The notes below the pieces were generated by a model that was not told the origin of the DNA, ran no database searches, and saw only the letters and a list, made by a program, of their open reading frames with translations. This document shows positions 7,515-8,435 of a DNA stretch of 8,435 bases, one piece after another. The stretch is from an uncultured Lachnospiraceae bacterium (lineage in GTDB: Bacteria > Bacillota > Clostridia > Lachnospirales > Lachnospiraceae), in NCBI GenBank assembly GCA_910579325.1, contig CAJTTU010000126.1, positions 1-8,435 of the forward strand, given 5' to 3'. Position 1 is the first letter of the stretch. The number at the start of each line of letters is the position of its first letter. A program made the translations under genes and the position numbers.

Positions 7515-7875
7515 AAACTGGCTTTGCAGAGAGTTCTCTGCCAAAATAGAAAAAGAGAAGAAAAAATCCTGAAAAGGCTGATGACGTCATTGGTGATGAA
7601 CATGGACTTTACAAATGCATCCGTTGGCGGCAAGATCACACAGGTTCTGATCCTGGCCCCTGCCTCCAGGGAGACAATACTGTGGTCGGGAAGGGAGAAA
7701 GGGATATGCGGGAATAAAGGGGAGCCCGTTGAAAACCTATGTAAGGACCATAGTACACGACCATGATTGGACCTTCTACTGCTATAGAACCGAACACCGG
7801 GAATACACACAGTACAACATCCGCTACCTGATAAGGAGTATGCAGAATGAGATTGAGTGTCGCCCAGCGAACTAA
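7515..7875 (+). pseudogene. Decayed IS66-family transposase fragment
   Basis: Two plus-strand frames together give one transposase segment. The first (7515-7766) reads QRVLCQNRKREEKILKRLMT, then SLVMNMDFTNASVGGK and GNKGEPVEN. The second (7735-7875) reads YVRTIVHDHDWTFYCYRTEH, then REYTQYNIRYLIRSMQNE, then stops. The joined order FTNAxVxGK ... KGxPVE ... VHDHDxTFYxYxxxH ... RYLxxSMxNE matches an IS66-type transposase common in gut Clostridia, from memory. The frames join if one A of the run at 7732-7735 is extra, so a one-base insertion broke the gene. The N-terminus, the rest of the C-terminus and both IS ends are missing. It opposes the RHS gene and cannot encode a working enzyme. Confidence 0.68.
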
Positions 7876-8009
7876 AGTTCCTATCTCCCGCACAAAAACA
7901 TCAAATTAAAATCTCAGATGTCAAATATTATCTACAAGAGCGTGCTATAGGATGCGGCACATTTCCTTCTTGACCATCCCATACCATTCCGATATAGTTT
8001 TTATGGAAC
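7876..8009. other. Unassigned intergenic stretch
   Basis: AT-rich sequence between the IS66 fragment and the terminator. I see no gene, no tRNA and no clear terminal inverted repeat. A plus-strand frame here (7875-7970, with KFLSPAQKHQIKISDVKYY) has no recognisable family. It is too short to judge and could be further IS debris. Confidence 0.4.
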
Positions 8010-8055
8010 AAAAAAAAGAGAAAGAACAGCACCTCCTACAGTTCGTTCTTTCTCT
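8010..8055 (-). terminator. Rho-independent terminator for the gene entering from the right
   Basis: Inverted repeat: GAGAAAGAAC at 8018-8027 pairs with GTTCTTTCTC at 8045-8054, with a 17-base loop. Read on the minus strand the stem is followed at once by eight T (8010-8017), the form of an intrinsic terminator. It lies 106 bases after the stop of the minus-strand gene at 8161, and would isolate the RHS region from transcription coming from that gene. The stem is only moderately GC-rich, so its strength is uncertain. Confidence 0.65.
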
Positions 8056-8160
8056 CGCATACCAGTGTGCCTGCCATATACGGGATCATGTCCCACTTGT
8101 GAGGCTCTGGCACCACCGACATATACTATCCTAAAAGTTGTAAAATATATACTCAAAACA

Positions 8161-8435
8161 TCAACTGATAGTCACCCCAAGTTTTTGTAAATAAAGCTCA
8201 TCGCGCGATGTGATCTCCGTAGTCCATCTGCGGCTCTTGAGCTTTTCCGATATGTCAACGCTTTCCACTGTATCAAACCATTGCAGCTGTAGATATAGAG
8301 GGGTATTGCAAAGCCATGACTTCAACTTGGATTCATTGTTCAGCACGGCTTTGGTATCATGTGCTACATTGCCGTTTTCCTTGCCCAGGCTTTTTTTGAG
8401 TTTCCGGATCTCTTCATTCAGGTACTCATAATAAC
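8161..8435 (-). CDS. C-terminal part of an unrecognised protein, possibly a transposase
   Basis: A minus-strand frame open from the window edge to TGA at 8161-8163 gives about 91 C-terminal residues; the start lies outside the window. It begins YYEYLNEEIRKLKKSLGKEN, a basic helical stretch. It then has SWLCNTPLYLQLQWFDTVES, a Lys/Arg-rich segment and RRWTTEITSRDELYLQKLGV, ending TIS. The protein-like composition, lack of internal stops and terminator downstream argue that it is real. The ending (a basic W-T-T-E-x-T-x-R-D-x-x-Y-L-x-x-LGV pattern) reminds me of the C-termini of some DDE transposases of Clostridia, and IS debris lies next to it. I cannot name a family with confidence. Confidence 0.6.
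   Translation of the reverse strand, partial: YYEYLNEEIRKLKKSLGKENGNVAHDTKAVLNNESKLKSWLCNTPLYLQLQWFDTVESVDISEKLKSRRWTTEITSRDELYLQKLGVTIS

Noticed and set aside
7375..7590. 71-codon minus-strand frame as an intact small gene
   Set aside because: Only the last 24 codons look like protein of a known type. The first part is antisense to the IS66 fragment and reads as F/L/S-rich noise, so it is treated as a remnant.
7478..7893. Minus-strand frames of 85 and 110 codons antisense to the transposase fragment
   Set aside because: The opposite strand carries recognisable IS66 transposase sequence in two frames; these are its shadows.
7896..7924. Minus-strand TTGACA at 7919-7924 as an RHS promoter
   Set aside because: The -35 word is perfect, but 17 bases on the -10 position reads ATGTTT, a poor match, and it lies over 500 bases from the RHS start across IS debris. 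Not enough to annotate.
7952..8134. 60-codon plus-strand frame over the terminator
   Set aside because: It runs through the terminator hairpin and A-tract, has no ribosome binding site and no familiar sequence.

Overview
The window is dominated by one 2424-residue minus-strand gene that fuses four modules. In order they are a VgrG/gpD-like contractile-injection spike, a block of hydrophobic segments, a very long RHS/YD-repeat shell with its self-cleaving core domain, and a C-terminal toxin tip. This is the layout of a polymorphic toxin built to be carried on the spike of a contractile injection system (T6SS, phage-tail or eCIS type). The strong AGGAGG-type ribosome binding sites, the Gram-positive flavour of the PAAR-like remnant and the resemblance of the IS66 fragment to elements of gut Clostridia suggest a Lachnospiraceae-like Firmicute. 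That assignment is inference; no rRNA or housekeeping gene is present to confirm it.

Layout from left to right: 1-67 (minus) is the start of a small gene with an ideal ribosome binding site, 21 bases after the toxin stop. It is cut by the window edge and is the candidate immunity gene. 89-7363 (minus) is the VgrG-TM-RHS-toxin gene. 7375-7449 (minus) looks like the last 24 codons of a PAAR-like (DUF4280-type) spike-tip protein. Its stop lies 11 bases before the RHS start codon, and the rest of that gene is missing. 7515-7875 (plus) is a decayed, frameshifted IS66-type transposase fragment. 7876-8009 holds nothing recognisable. 8010-8055 is an intrinsic terminator reading on the minus strand, and 8161-8435 (minus) is the C-terminal part of a gene running in from the right, possibly another transposase.

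Functional picture (inference from families): the DUF4280-like tip protein would once have capped the VgrG-like spike. The hydrophobic segments would help the cargo across the target membrane, and the RHS shell would hold the tip until the core domain cuts itself at the DPSG motif. The released C-terminal domain (about 175 residues, with GAHN and a C-terminal strand pattern like EndoU/CdiA-type ribonucleases) would act as an RNase, and the next gene would protect the producer. The tip-coding end is AT-rich (28-38% GC in sampled 60-base lines) against up to 68% in the repeat core, the usual mark of an exchanged tip cassette. The missing PAAR-like partner and the IS debris directly upstream raise the question whether the toxin is still deployed.
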